From the NCBI GenBank assembly GCA_028818855.1, contig JAPPMY010000161.1, forward strand, positions 1 through 32,790: a stretch of DNA of 32,790 nt. Reading direction: 5' to 3'. The notes below the pieces were generated by a model. It was not told the origin of the DNA. It ran no database searches and saw only the letters and a list, made by a program, of their open reading frames with translations. The translations under genes and the position numbers were made by a program. Below, piece by piece: positions 1-6,969 of this stretch. Position 1 is the stretch's first letter, and each line of letters starts with the position of its first letter. This stretch comes from Rhodospirillales bacterium (lineage in GTDB: Bacteria > Pseudomonadota > Alphaproteobacteria > UBA828).

Positions 1-1
1 G

Positions 2-733
2 GACCACATCGCCGTGATCACAGGTGCCGGCAGCGGCTTCGGCGAGGCCACCGCGCTCAGACTCGCGCGGGAGGGGATGCCGATCTTCTGCCAGGACATC
101 AACGAGGAGAACGCGCAGCGCACCGCCGCCAGGGTGCGCGAAGGCAACGGCCGGGCCGAGGCGATCGGCGGCGACGTCTCCAGCGAGGCCGACGTGAAGG
201 CGATGTTCGAGGCCTGCCGCAACGCGTTCGGCGATTGCACGCTGCTCTTCGCCAATGCCGGCTACGCCCGGCTCTCGCCCTTCGTCGACATGTCCGTCGA
301 GGAGTTCGACCGCATGGTGGCGGTCCTGCTGCGCGGCGTCTTCCTCTGCGACCGCGAGGCGCTCGGACCCATGCTGGAGAAGGGCGAGGGCGTCATCATC
401 AACACCGCCTCGCAGCTCGGCCACAAGGGCGCCAACGAAATGGCCCACTATGCGGCTGCGAAGGCCGGCGTCATCGGCCTCACGAAGTCGCTCGCGCTCG
501 AAGTTTCGAGCCGCGGCGTGCGCGTCAACGCCATCGGCCCCGGCCCCTGCAACACGCCGATTCTCGACGACATCTCCGAGGAGTGGAAGCAGGCGAAGGC
601 GGCCGAGCTGCCGCTCGGGCGCTTCGGCGAGGCGTGGGAGATCGCCGAGACCGTGGCCTTCCTCGCCGGCCCCGGCGGCGCCATCTACGTCGGCCAGACC
701 CTCGGGCCCAACTCGGGCGACGTGATGCTGTGA
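2..733 (+). CDS. SDR family NAD(P)-dependent oxidoreductase (5' end outside window)
   Basis: Classical short-chain dehydrogenase/reductase. The frame is open to the window edge, and the TGxxxGxG nucleotide-binding motif (TGAGSGFG) begins only six codons in, so the true start lies a few codons upstream; a GTG at 14 would cut into the first beta strand. About 243 residues are visible, near the usual 250. Later motifs are present: the NAG strand end (FANAGYA), the catalytic Ser region (INTASQLG) and the YxxxK pair (YAAAKAG), followed by the SRGVRVNAIGPG strand-helix typical of the family. These support an NAD(P)H-linked alcohol/ketone oxidoreductase; the substrate cannot be told. The next gene is convergent with a 30-base gap and no clear terminator. 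Confidence 0.9.
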   Translation, partial: DHIAVITGAGSGFGEATALRLAREGMPIFCQDINEENAQRTAARVREGNGRAEAIGGDVSSEADVKAMFEACRNAFGDCTLLFANAGYARLSPFVDMSVEEFDRMVAVLLRGVFLCDREALGPMLEKGEGVIINTASQLGHKGANEMAHYAAAKAGVIGLTKSLALEVSSRGVRVNAIGPGPCNTPILDDISEEWKQAKAAELPLGRFGEAWEIAETVAFLAGPGGAIYVGQTLGPNSGDVML

Positions 734-763
734 GCGGCGCGTCGTCGCAGCCGCAGGTCCGTC

Positions 764-937
764 CTACGCGTCGCCGCCGTCCCTCTCGGGCGGCGGCGCG
801 GCGGCCTTTCGTTCGTGCTTCTGCCGCTTGCGCCGCCGCAGGTTCTCCCGCAGCGCCGCGGCGAGCCGCGCCTCGCGCTCGGGCCGCTTGCCGGCGCCGG
901 GCGGAGCGGGCTCGCCCTTTCGGCGGTCCGTCGACAT
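764..937 (-). CDS. Small basic conserved protein, function unknown
   Basis: A 57-residue protein from the ATG at 937 (beginning MSTDRRKGE). A longer frame reaches 1033, but its extra N-terminus is an Arg/Pro-rich translation of the metY upstream region and would overlap metY. The core, EREARLAAALRENLRRRK, is a short amphipathic Arg-rich helix. I recall small proteins of this style (REARLAxALRxNLRRRK) annotated as hypothetical in many alphaproteobacteria, often beside central-metabolism genes. No catalytic motif, signal peptide or membrane segment is present; the charge would suit nucleic-acid or ribosome association, but that is speculation. It is divergent from metY (83 bases between starts) and convergent with the SDR gene. 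No strong Shine-Dalgarno is visible. Confidence 0.6.
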   Translation of the reverse strand: MSTDRRKGEPAPPGAGKRPEREARLAAALRENLRRRKRQKHERKAAAPPPERDGGDA

Positions 938-1020
938 GACGCTTGCGATCGTATCACGGATGGCGGAGCCTCGCGGCGCACGGCGACCCAGGCCTGACCG
1001 GCGCCGAGGGAGATGGGGCG

Positions 1021-2328
1021 ATGGCTGATCCACTGGCGTTCAAGCGCGACACGCTGAGCCTGCACGCGGGCCAGAAACCGGACCCGGTGACCGGCGCCCG
1101 CGCCGTGCCAATCTACCAGACGACCTCGTACGTCTTCGACGACACCGAGCAGGCCGCCTCGCTCTTCAATCTCGAACGCGCCGGCCACATCTACACGCGC
1201 ATCTCGAACCCGACGGTCGCGGTGCTGGAGGAGCGGATCGCCGCCCTGGAAGGGGGCGTCGGCGCGGTCTGCACGGCGAGCGGGCAGGCGGCGCTCCACC
1301 TCGCCGTGGCGACCCTGATGGACGCCGGCGGGCACATCGTCTCGTCGGCCTCGATCTACGGCGGCAGCCACAACCTCTTCACCCACACCCTGCCGCGCTT
1401 CGGGATCGAGACGAGCTTCGTCCATCCCCGCGATACCGAGGGGTTCCGCCAGGCGATCCGGGCGGAGACCCGTCTCGTCTTCGGCGAGACCCTGGGCAAC
1501 CCCGGCCTGGAGATCATGGACATGCCGGCGGTCGCCGCCATCGCCCACGAAGCCGGCATTCCCCTGATGATCGACAGCACCTTCGCCACGCCCTGCCTCT
1601 TCCGCCCGATCGAGCACGGCTGCGACATCGTCATGCACTCGGCGACGAAGTTCCTGGGCGGCCACGGGGTCGCCATCGGCGGCGTGATCGTCGATGCCGG
1701 CACCTTCGACTGGGAGGCGTCCGGCAAGTTCCCGACGCTCAGCGAGCCCTATCTCGGCTACCACGGCATCGACTTCGCCAAGGAGTTCGGGCCGGCCGCC
1801 TTCATCGCCCGCGCCCGCGCCGAGGGCCTGCGGGACTTCGGTGCCTGCATGAGCCCGACCAACGCCTTCCACATCCTCCAGGGCGTCGAGAGCCTGCCCG
1901 TGCGCATGGCCCGCCACGTCGAGAACGCGCGCGCGATCGTCGCCGTCCTCGATGGCCACGACGCCGTCTCCTGGGTGAGCTACCCCGAGCTTCCTTCGCA
2001 CCCCGACCACGAGCGCGCGAAGACCCTGCTGCCGGCGGGGTCGGGCGCCATCTTCTGCTTCGGCGTCAAGGGCGGCCGCGAGGCGGGGCGCGCCTTCATC
2101 GAAGCGGTGGAGCTGCTCTCGCACCTCGCCAACGTGGGCGACGCCAAGAGCCTCGTGATCCATCCCGCCAGCACCACCCATCAGCAGATGGACGCTGAAG
2201 CGCTGGAAGCCGCCGGCGTCGGCGAGGACATGGTGCGGCTCTCCATCGGGCTCGAAGACCCGGAGGACCTGGTCGCCGATCTCGAACGCGGCTTGCGCGC
2301 CGCCGCGCGCGCCACGGCGGGCCGCTAG
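1021..2328 (+). CDS. metY: O-acetylhomoserine aminocarboxypropyltransferase (sulfhydrylase)
   Basis: PLP enzyme of the Cys/Met-metabolism family, joining O-acetylhomoserine and sulfide to homocysteine (direct sulfhydrylation). At 435 residues it fits MetY rather than the shorter MetB/MetZ (about 390-400). Visible hallmarks are the N-terminal TLSLHAGQ and PIYQTTSYVF, the YTRISNPT segment, a Ser/Gly cluster at CTASGQAA, and the PLP lysine K210 in HSATKFLGGHG. The ATG at 1021 was chosen because a GAGGGAG ribosome site lies about 9 bases upstream and the product begins directly in the conserved domain; the frame continues upstream to 943 but that part is non-conserved Arg/Gly-rich sequence. The hydrolase gene follows after two bases, so the two are probably co-transcribed. 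Confidence 0.9.
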   Translation: MADPLAFKRDTLSLHAGQKPDPVTGARAVPIYQTTSYVFDDTEQAASLFNLERAGHIYTRISNPTVAVLEERIAALEGGVGAVCTASGQAALHLAVATLMDAGGHIVSSASIYGGSHNLFTHTLPRFGIETSFVHPRDTEGFRQAIRAETRLVFGETLGNPGLEIMDMPAVAAIAHEAGIPLMIDSTFATPCLFRPIEHGCDIVMHSATKFLGGHGVAIGGVIVDAGTFDWEASGKFPTLSEPYLGYHGIDFAKEFGPAAFIARARAEGLRDFGACMSPTNAFHILQGVESLPVRMARHVENARAIVAVLDGHDAVSWVSYPELPSHPDHERAKTLLPAGSGAIFCFGVKGGREAGRAFIEAVELLSHLANVGDAKSLVIHPASTTHQQMDAEALEAAGVGEDMVRLSIGLEDPEDLVADLERGLRAAARATAGR

Positions 2329-2330
2329 CC

Positions 2331-3131
2331 GTGGATATCGAAGTCGACGGCGCGCGCGTCTTCGCCGCCACCGGCGGCCGGCCGTTCGATCCCGCCTTGC
2401 CCGTCACCGTGTTCGTGCACGGCGCCGCCTTCGATCACACGGTCTGGAAGCTGCAGGCGCGCTACTTCGCCTGGCACGGCGGCAGCGTGCTCGCGGTCGA
2501 CCTGCCCGGCCACGGGCTCTCCGAGGGGCCGCCCCGAGGCTCGATCCCGGAGATGGCGGACTGGCTCGTGGCCCTTCTGGATGCGGCAGGCGTCGGCGCG
2601 GCCAACCTGGTCGGCCACAGCATGGGCGCCCTGGTGGCGCTGGAGGCGGCGGCGCGCCACGGTGCGCGGGTCCGCAGGCTCGCGCTGCTCGGCGCCGCGC
2701 CCGCGATCCCGGTCAACGACCTGCTGCTCGGCAAGTCGGCCGAGGATGACCACCACGCGCTCGAGCTGCTCACGGGATGGGGCTACGGGCGGCGGGCGCA
2801 CTACGGCGTCCACAAGATGCCGGGGATCTGGATGACGGGCGGCGGCCTGCGCACCCTCGAGCGTGCTGCGCCCGGCGTGCTGCACACCGACCTCGTTGCG
2901 ACCAACGACTACCGTGGCGGCGAGGCCGCCGCTGCGGCGGTCGGATGCCCGGTCCTGGTGGTCATCGGCGGGCGCGACCTGATGACGCCCGCGAAGCGCG
3001 GGCATGCGCTGGCCGGGATGTTCGCCGATTCGAGCACCGTGGTGCTTCCGAGCGCCGGTCACATCATGCTCGACGAGGAACCCGATGCGACCCTCGACGC
3101 GCTCAGGGATTTTCTCGGCGAGGCGCAGTAG
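2331..3131 (+). CDS. Alpha/beta hydrolase
   Basis: A 266-residue alpha/beta-hydrolase fold protein starting at GTG 2331, two bases after the metY stop, which implies translational coupling. It has the oxyanion loop HGAAFDHTVW, the nucleophile elbow GHSMG with Ser97, an acid in GGRDLMTP and the catalytic His in SAGHIMLDEEP. It is too short for, and lacks the sequence style of, homoserine O-acetyltransferase (MetX, about 380 residues), so it is not the obvious partner of metY despite the tight linkage. No signal peptide; cytoplasmic. Substrate unknown: esterase, lactonase and C-C hydrolase are all possible. Confidence 0.85.
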   Translation: MDIEVDGARVFAATGGRPFDPALPVTVFVHGAAFDHTVWKLQARYFAWHGGSVLAVDLPGHGLSEGPPRGSIPEMADWLVALLDAAGVGAANLVGHSMGALVALEAAARHGARVRRLALLGAAPAIPVNDLLLGKSAEDDHHALELLTGWGYGRRAHYGVHKMPGIWMTGGGLRTLERAAPGVLHTDLVATNDYRGGEAAAAAVGCPVLVVIGGRDLMTPAKRGHALAGMFADSSTVVLPSAGHIMLDEEPDATLDALRDFLGEAQ

Positions 3132-3155
3132 ACGCCGCGCCCGGCGCGCCGGCGG

Positions 3156-3845
3156 CTACGAGGCCAGTCGGTAGCCGCCGCCCTCGGTGAGCAGCAGCCG
3201 GGGCGCGGAGGGCTCGGGCTCGATCTTCTGCCGCAGGCGATAGATGTGCGTCTCCAGCGTGTGGGTCGCGACGTTGGCGTTGTAGCCCCACACCTCGCTC
3301 AGCAGCACCTCGCGGGAGATCACCCGGTCGCGCGCGCGGTAGAGGTACTTGAGGATCGCGGCTTCCTTCTCGGTCAGGCGAATCTTGCCGGTGCCGTCCG
3401 GCCGGACCAGGAGCTTGGACGCGGGCTTGAAGGTGTACTCGCCGATCGTGAAGGTCGCGTCCTCGCTGTGCTCGTGCTGGCGCAGCTGGGCGCGAATGCG
3501 CGCGAGCAGCGCGCCCAGGCGGAAGGGCTTGGTGACATAGTCGTTGGCGCCGGAATCGAGGCCGAGGATGGTGTCCGCCTCGCTGTCGGCGGCCGTCAGC
3601 ATGATGATCGGGACAGCGACCCCGTTCCGCCGCATGAGCTTGCAGATCTCCCGGCCGTCCATGTCGGGCAGGCCGATGTCCAGCAGGATGAGGTCGAAGC
3701 GGTCGCTCTTCACGGCATCAAGGGCCGCGCGCCCCGTGGCGGCCTCGCTGGCCACGAACTCCTCGTACATGTGCAGCTGCTCGGCCAGCGACTGCCGCAG
3801 CGCCTGGTCGTCGTCGACGATCAGGATGTTCTTCTGCGCGCTCAC
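3156..3845 (-). CDS. OmpR-family response regulator (orphan)
   Basis: A 229-residue two-component regulator: an N-terminal receiver (acidic pocket DDD at 11-13, phospho-acceptor Asp56 in LLDIGLPDMDG, conserved Thr in MLTAAD, Lys in VTKPFR) and a C-terminal winged-helix DNA-binding domain (RLTEKEAAILKYL, then HTLETHIYRLRQKIEP and a terminal GGGYRL). The chosen start is GTG at 3845; a TTG at 3848 is also possible. AGGGG lies about ten bases upstream of the GTG. No sensor kinase is adjacent, so its partner is encoded elsewhere. The GTG overlaps the stop of a 25-codon upstream frame, which may affect its translation. It is convergent with the hydrolase (24-base gap). Confidence 0.92.
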   Translation of the reverse strand: MSAQKNILIVDDDQALRQSLAEQLHMYEEFVASEAATGRAALDAVKSDRFDLILLDIGLPDMDGREICKLMRRNGVAVPIIMLTAADSEADTILGLDSGANDYVTKPFRLGALLARIRAQLRQHEHSEDATFTIGEYTFKPASKLLVRPDGTGKIRLTEKEAAILKYLYRARDRVISREVLLSEVWGYNANVATHTLETHIYRLRQKIEPEPSAPRLLLTEGGGYRLAS

Positions 3846-3919
3846 CAAAGCGCTACCCCTGCGGCCGGAGTGGTGGAGCCAAGGGCAGTCGGGGTCTCAT
3901 GACACGTTATTGTTTTCAT
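3842..3919 (-). CDS. Possible 25-codon leader peptide before the response regulator
   Basis: A short frame begins with ATG at 3919-3917 (MKTITCHETP...) and ends with a TGA at 3844-3842 that shares bases with the GTG start of the response regulator (GTGA overlap). Its codons are less GC-biased than those of neighbouring genes, and the upstream GAAGAAG is only a weak ribosome site, so it may be chance. The overlap geometry is what translationally coupled leaders look like. No attenuator-type codon run is seen. Uncertain. Confidence 0.25.
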   Translation of the reverse strand: MKTITCHETPTALGSTTPAAGVALW

Positions 3920-4260
3920 TATGTATTCTTCTTCGCCTTCTTGGTCGTCCCACACCCCTCATACCCTGAGCACTCGGAATGCGACGGACTTCGTGCGTCC
4001 GGCGGACACTATAGCACGAGGGCGACGTCGTGATTGAAGGCGCAGCAAGACCCGAGCCGGTGCGGACCGGGCGATGGATACCGGTGCCCTCGCCGAGTAC
4101 ACGCCAACAGACGAGGCCGTCGGTGACGACCGCGCTTCCCGACGCCAGTCAATCCGCCGCGCCGCGCGCGGTCTCGCGCTCTTCGACGAACGAAAGAAAG
4201 CACCGTGGTTTGGGGAATCCAGGAGAGGGGTACGGAGCGGCAGGACCGAACAGACCCGCC
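3920..4260. other. Intergenic stretch without a convincing gene
   Basis: About 340 bases lie between the response-regulator leader and the end of mazG. The part nearest the regulator (about 3900-3960) is AT-rich and probably carries its promoter on the minus strand; a TATAGT-like hexamer lies on that strand near 4008-4013. The rest is GC-rich. A 69-codon plus-strand frame at 4074-4283 has no ribosome site, no recognisable motif and runs into the 3' end of mazG, so I do not call it. No tRNA, riboswitch or clear terminator hairpin was recognised. Confidence 0.4.
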
Positions 4261-5181
4261 TTATTCACCCCGTGGAGAATTGACCGTTGCCGGGTCGGTC
4301 AGCGAGCGGCGCTCAGCGCGCTTCGCCTCTTCCCACAGCCGGTCCAGCTCGGCGAGGCCGACGTCGCGGGCGCTGCGCCCCGAGTCCGCCAGCGCCGCCT
4401 CGACATGGCGGAACCGCGCCGTGAACTTGGCGTTGGCGGCGCGGAGCGCACTCTCGGGCTCGACGCCGAGGTGGCGCGCCAGGTTCACGCAGGCGAACAT
4501 CAGGTCGCCGATTTCCTCCGCGACGGTCGAGTTCGCCGCCGCGCTCGACGGATCCGTTGCCGCCGCGGCCTCCCGCAGCTCGGCCACCTCCTCGAGCACC
4601 TTGTCGAACACCGGCTCCGCGTCCGGCCAGTCGAAGCCCACGCGCGCTGCCCGCTTCTGCAGCTTTTCGGCGCGCAGCAGGGCAGGGAGGGCCAGCGCCA
4701 CTCCGTCGAGCACACTGGGCCGGCGCCCTTCGGCCACGGCCTTGGCCTCGCGTTCGGCTGCCTTCTGAGCCTCCCAGGACCGCATCTGCGCCCGCGCAGA
4801 GGAGCGCGCGTCTGAATCGTCGTCGCCGAAGACATTGGGGTGACGGCGGACCATCTTTTCCGCAATGCCACGCGCGACCGTATCGAAATCGAAGCTGCCG
4901 TCTTCTCGCGCCATCTGCGCGTGGAAGACGACCTGGAGCAGCAGGTCGCCCAGCTCGTCGCGGAGCGCCTCGCGGTCGTCCAGCCGGATCGCCTCGGCCA
5001 CCTCGTAGGCTTCCTCGATGGTGTAGGGCGCGATGGTCGCGAAACTCTGCTCGAGATCCCACGGGCAGCCGCCGGCAGGGTCGCGCAGCCGCGCCATGAC
5101 CTCCAGCAACCGATCGATACCCGTGGACCGCGCGTCGGGCGCGGCGTCGTCAGTACGACCGGGCGACGGCGCGTCGCTCAT
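4261..5181 (-). CDS. mazG: Nucleoside triphosphate pyrophosphohydrolase MazG
   Basis: All-alpha NTP pyrophosphatase that hydrolyses (d)NTPs, including non-canonical ones, to the monophosphate and pyrophosphate. The 306-residue product carries the usual tandem MazG domains: the first with CPWDLEQSF, TIEEAYEVAEAI and DELGDLLLQVVFHAQMA, the second with VLEEVAELREA and AEEIGDLMFACVNLARHL. The linker has the typical RRHPNVFGDDD block. The ATG at 5181 (MSDAPSPG) was chosen over an in-frame start at 5286, whose extra residues are non-conserved Cys/Pro-rich sequence. It ends the long minus-strand run but is separated from the MBL hydrolase by the inserted HEPN-like gene and a broken MBL copy, so it may now depend on its own promoter in the AT-rich patch near 5290-5330. 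Confidence 0.95.
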   Translation of the reverse strand: MSDAPSPGRTDDAAPDARSTGIDRLLEVMARLRDPAGGCPWDLEQSFATIAPYTIEEAYEVAEAIRLDDREALRDELGDLLLQVVFHAQMAREDGSFDFDTVARGIAEKMVRRHPNVFGDDDSDARSSARAQMRSWEAQKAAEREAKAVAEGRRPSVLDGVALALPALLRAEKLQKRAARVGFDWPDAEPVFDKVLEEVAELREAAAATDPSSAAANSTVAEEIGDLMFACVNLARHLGVEPESALRAANAKFTARFRHVEAALADSGRSARDVGLAELDRLWEEAKRAERRSLTDPATVNSPRGE

Positions 5182-5296
5182 CGTTCCGGTTCCGTTTCGT
5201 GAACGGGCAGAATGGAGCGGGTGCGCACAGCGCAGGGGACACCCGAGCACGCCATTCGGTCCGCGTGGCTGTCCCGAGAGAAACATCGCATAAGAT

Positions 5297-5325
5297 ATAT
5301 TATGGGAATTTCTTGACCGATGGAA
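5297..5325 (-). promoter_or_regulatory. Candidate promoter upstream of mazG
   Basis: Read on the minus strand, TTCCAT (5325-5320) and TAATAT (5302-5297) are 17 bases apart inside a short AT-rich patch (about 5283-5359) in otherwise GC-rich DNA. The -10 match is fair (4/6) and the -35 poor (2/6). The implied leader to the mazG ATG would be about 110 bases. Only the composition and spacing support this. Confidence 0.25.
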
Positions 5326-5359
5326 TAGTTCTCAGCAGTGCAATGAGTTATGGAACGCA

Positions 5360-5706
5360 TCACAGCCGATCCGTTTCGATCTTGAGCCCATCGTGGCCCG
5401 GCACCACCCCGTCCGTCAACGCGGCCAACAGCGTCTCGTAGTCGAACTGATGCAACATATGCGTCAGCACGGCGAACCGCGGCCTCACCCGCGCGATCCA
5501 TTCCAAGTTGATGTCCAGATGAGCGTGCGTCGGATGCTCGCGGTAGCCCAGGCAATCGACGACCCAGAGCTTGACGCCCTGGAGCGCTCCGCGAAGGCCT
5601 CTTTCCGGCACACCGTCTTCACGTCTGTCGAATAGGCCATGTCGCCGATCCGGTAGCCCGTGGTGATGCTTTGCCCGTGCTGCTGCTTGAATGGCAGGAT
5701 CGCGGC
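5360..5706 (-). repeat. Diverged direct repeat, copy B
   Basis: Partner of 6628-6969 in the same orientation, about 85% identical by hand. Homology stops abruptly at about 5706, eight bases before the stop codon of the inserted gene. Weak similarity may continue for about 20 bases beyond the stop codon at 5360. Confidence 0.85.
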
Positions 5707-5712
5707 CTGCAT
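5360..5712 (-). pseudogene. Truncated, frameshifted second copy of the MBL hydrolase 3' end
   Basis: The stretch 5360-5706 aligns with 6628-6969, the last third of the intact MBL hydrolase gene (residues about 144-256), ending at the equivalent TGA. Hand alignment gives about 46 mismatches in 310 gap-free positions (about 85% identity), plus a net insertion of 5 bases near 5590-5615 that breaks the frame. The first part reads ILPFKQQHGQSITTGYR in one frame; the rest (GVKLWVVDCLGYREH ... GHDGLKIETDRL) is in another. It has no N-terminal half and no metal-binding HxHxDH motif, so it cannot be a working hydrolase. An ATG at 5712 lies two bases past the stop of the HEPN-like gene and would give a 75-residue hybrid peptide. 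Base composition is host-like (40/60 G+C at 5521-5580). Confidence 0.88.
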
Positions 5713-6627
5713 TTCTATGCCTCGAACACCCTATCGGAAAGAGAACGAAGGAACGATCGAACTGCCTCAAATACCGCGATCGCTTCCTCCTGAGTATATG
5801 TTCGCTTGGGGTGCATCGTGTCATTCCGCCAGCATTGTTTGACGTGATACAGCAGCGCATGCACTTCAGACCAATTTCGCTTTTCGTCTTCGTCGTTTAA
5901 CGCTTTAATCGCGCCACCCATATTGCCAATGATCTTTCCCCAAGTTAGAAATTCCCCATTCTTATCAACGATGGCGACGTCAAGCTTCTCGCCGACTATA
6001 TGTAACGCAAATTCCATGGCTCGCATAAGGTGGAAGACGCAAGCCGTATACCTGCCCCAAGCTAAGCAGGCCACTGCCTCCGAAATATCAGTCGAGGCTT
6101 TCGGGAAAGTATCTAACACCTCATTGCCGAAGGAGTCTGGACCGGCCAACAATAGCTCTGCTTGCTTCGGCTCCAAGTAATATAATGTGCGATCATCTAA
6201 TTCATCCTTTATGCGCTCTCTCAGCTCTTCTAGAGTTTCAGAGACCAATTTAACAAATCCCGGTGGGTCCAACTTTTCTTTCGGCGCAGATAAGTACATC
6301 AGTAGTGTGCGCGCCTTTTTAATTGAAACAGGGGCATTGAGAATTTCCAGCTGTTCAATCAAGATCTTGACATTAAGGTCCAAGCCCGCTCGAAAGGTTC
6401 CGTTACCATGGGCCGCAGTTGGATCACCTTTCGCAATTTTTTCCATGCCGTGCAATAGATCAAATACTCTAAGAAGTCTGCCGCCCTGCAAGTTCAGCAT
6501 TTGCTATGGACCCCATAATGACAGTGGTTAAGAACTTCTACTCTTTGTCCATTGGAATGTTGAGCGTAACACCGCCGAATTTCGTTACCCAAAGCGGACA
6601 CATTCACTTGAACGTGATGGGTAACAT
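5707..6627. mobile_element. AT-rich inserted segment carrying one gene
   Basis: This segment lies between the two copies of the MBL 3' end. Its composition differs sharply from its surroundings: 50 of 120 bases are G or C at 6181-6300, against 41 of 60 at 6961-7020 and 40 of 60 at 5521-5580. It encodes a single complete gene and no integrase, transposase or obvious terminal inverted repeats. The pattern of cargo bounded by diverged copies of a target gene's 3' end is what is left when incoming DNA carries its own version of that end. Classification as a mobile segment is inference; how it moved is unknown. Confidence 0.55.
5715..6500 (-). CDS. HEPN-like hypothetical protein, probably horizontally acquired
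   Basis: A 261-residue protein from ATG 6500; the stop is a TAG at 5717-5715. The N-terminal two thirds are charged and helical (residues about 60-120, with an acidic stretch KDELDDRTLYYLEPKQ). The C-terminal part starts with SEAVACLAWGRYTACVFHLMRAMEFALH, then a Trp-rich middle and WRNDTMHPKRTYTQEEA. Arg225 and His230 form an R-x4-H signature followed by a helix, as in HEPN RNase domains of toxins and phage-defence proteins. I recall uncharacterised proteins of similar length sharing the YTACVFHLMR and WRNxxMHxxRxYT blocks; no function is known to me. There is no signal peptide. Its base composition is foreign to the neighbourhood, it is co-directional with the upstream operon, and no antitoxin-like gene sits beside it. 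Read-through from the MBL gene is likely. The HEPN assignment is a motif-level inference. Confidence 0.75.
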   Translation of the reverse strand: MLNLQGGRLLRVFDLLHGMEKIAKGDPTAAHGNGTFRAGLDLNVKILIEQLEILNAPVSIKKARTLLMYLSAPKEKLDPPGFVKLVSETLEELRERIKDELDDRTLYYLEPKQAELLLAGPDSFGNEVLDTFPKASTDISEAVACLAWGRYTACVFHLMRAMEFALHIVGEKLDVAIVDKNGEFLTWGKIIGNMGGAIKALNDEDEKRNWSEVHALLYHVKQCWRNDTMHPKRTYTQEEAIAVFEAVRSFLRSLSDRVFEA

Positions 6628-6969
6628 TCACAGCTGCTCCGTCTCGATGGTGAGCCCGTCGTGGCCCGGCACCACGCCGTCCGGCAATGCATCCCGCAGC
6701 GTTTCGTAGTCGAACTGATGGGACATGTGCGTCAACACGGCGAGCCTTGGCCTCACCCGCGCAATCCATTCCAGCGTGAGATCGAGATGCGCATGCGTCG
6801 GATGCTCGCGGTAGCCCAGGCAATCAACGATCCAGAGCTTGACGCCCTCGAGCGCCGCGAAGGCCTGCCGCGGCAACGCTTTCACGTCGGTCGAATACGC
6901 CATGTCGCCGATGCGGTACCCCGTGGTGATGCTGCGTCCGTGCTCTTGCGGAAATGGCAAGATCGCGAC
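6628..6969 (-). repeat. Diverged direct repeat, copy A (functional 3' end of MBL gene)
   Basis: Intact partner of 5360-5706, covering codons about 144 to the stop. It is 5 bases shorter than copy B because it lacks the frame-breaking insertion. Confidence 0.85.

Noticed and set aside
685..2181. A 498-codon minus-strand frame opposite metY
   Set aside because: Antisense shadow of a conserved gene; composition only reflects GC-rich third positions.
2331..3131. Hydrolase considered as homoserine O-acetyltransferase (MetX) because of its linkage to metY
   Set aside because: It is about 110 residues too short and lacks the MetX lid and sequence style; only the generic alpha/beta-hydrolase motifs match.
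3141..3152. CCGGCGCGCCGG palindrome between the hydrolase and the response regulator
   Set aside because: A self-complementary 12-mer without a loop or T-run; expected by chance in such GC-rich DNA and not a credible terminator.
4074..4283. A 69-codon plus-strand frame in the gap before mazG
   Set aside because: No ribosome site, no recognisable motif, and it runs into the 3' end of mazG on the opposite strand.
5360..5860. A 166-codon minus-strand frame joining the end of the HEPN-like region to the MBL fragment
   Set aside because: Its first part is an out-of-frame reading of the HEPN-like gene; only its second half matches the MBL protein, which is explained by the frameshifted fragment.
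6600..6631. Two copies of ACATTCAC about 24 bases apart at the insert edge
   Set aside because: Considered as attachment-site repeats, but no copy is present at the other end of the insert, so it does not bound the element.
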